DNA of 5,246 nt, taken from Prevotellaceae bacterium (GTDB lineage Bacteria; Bacteroidota; Bacteroidia; Bacteroidales; UBA932). Made by a program: the position numbers and the translations under genes. Below are positions 5,008 through 5,246 of this stretch, in pieces. The DNA is taken from assembly GCA_031264645.1 (NCBI GenBank), contig JAISDR010000109.1, positions 1 to 5,246 on the forward strand. Direction: 5' to 3'. Position 1 is the first letter of the stretch, and every line of letters begins with the position of its first letter. The notes under the pieces are model-generated. The model had not been told where the DNA came from. It saw only the letters and a program-made list of their open reading frames with translations, and made no database searches.

Positions 5008-5246
5008 ATGACCGATAATGTTACAGTTTACCATGTTCCGGCGCTCTTGAAGGAAAGTGTTGACGCTCTTGAAATCAAGGCGAATGGAGTATATGTTGAT
5101 GCAACTTACGGAGGCGGAGGTCATTCAATGGAAATCCTGTCGCGCCTCAAAGACGGCAAACTTGTTGTTTTCGACAGGGATACTGATGCAGCAAATAATC
5201 TGCCAAAAGATAAGCGCTTGATCTTCATAAAGAATAATTTCCGTTT
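5008..5246 (+). CDS. rsmH: 16S rRNA (cytosine-1402-N4)-methyltransferase, N-terminal part
   Basis: An ATG at 5008 opens a frame that runs 79 codons to the window edge, so about three quarters of the usual roughly 300 residues are missing. It begins with YHVPALLKESVDAL (8-21), followed by the S-adenosylmethionine-binding loop YVDATYGGGGHS (29-40) and the acidic strand VVFDRD (53-58). These are the hallmarks of RsmH (formerly MraW), which N4-methylates C1402 in the decoding centre of 16S rRNA. No start other than this ATG fits the family's N-terminus. In most bacteria the gene follows mraZ and precedes ftsL, ftsI and mur genes. Here purN lies upstream instead, and the downstream side is outside the window. 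It has its own promoter -7 element. Confidence 0.93.
   Translation, partial: MTDNVTVYHVPALLKESVDALEIKANGVYVDATYGGGGHSMEILSRLKDGKLVVFDRDTDAANNLPKDKRLIFIKNNFR

Noticed and set aside
1..5246. CRISPR array, tRNA, rRNA or complete insertion sequence
   Set aside because: No spaced direct repeats of CRISPR size, no cloverleaf or rRNA-like stretch, and no transposase reading frame or terminal inverted repeats were seen.

Overview
The window looks like chromosomal DNA from a Bacteroidales-type bacterium (phylum Bacteroidota). Three things point there. Several intergenic gaps carry the Bacteroidota promoter form (TTTG or TTG, about 18-21 bp, then TAnnTTTG). Genes have AT-rich leaders without clear Shine-Dalgarno sequences. 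The order purN / acpP-fabF-rnc, with purN divergent, is the one I associate with this group. This is inference from sequence; no database was searched.

Layout. At the left edge is the start of a minus-strand gene for an exported protein of unknown function (1-256), with a near-consensus promoter. Back to back with it, a second promoter faces right and drives only a 31-codon remnant of an AAA-ATPase-like/DUF1703-type gene (387-482). Next is a 28-bp run of four 7-bp repeats (478-505) that places stop codons in all six frames and supplies the stop of the next gene. A long minus-strand block follows, transcribed leftwards: acpP (acyl carrier protein), fabF (beta-ketoacyl-ACP synthase II), rnc (RNase III) and an MFSD1-like major facilitator transporter. 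The spacings are 49, 3 and 15 nt, so the four genes probably form one operon from a promoter near 4301-4332. Divergent from acpP lies purN (4355-4927). It is followed by rsmH (5008 to the right edge), which has its own promoter.

Function. Most of the window is housekeeping. ACP and FabF are consecutive partners in type II fatty acid elongation. RNase III is a dsRNA-processing enzyme often linked to them. PurN performs the first formyl transfer of purine synthesis. RsmH methylates 16S rRNA and usually opens the division/cell-wall cluster. I see no novel multi-gene system. The parts most worth a second look are the six-frame stop repeat, the decayed gene with a live-looking promoter, the interlocked acpP/purN promoters with a hairpin at the predicted acpP transcript start, and the Asn in place of a catalytic Asp in RNase III.
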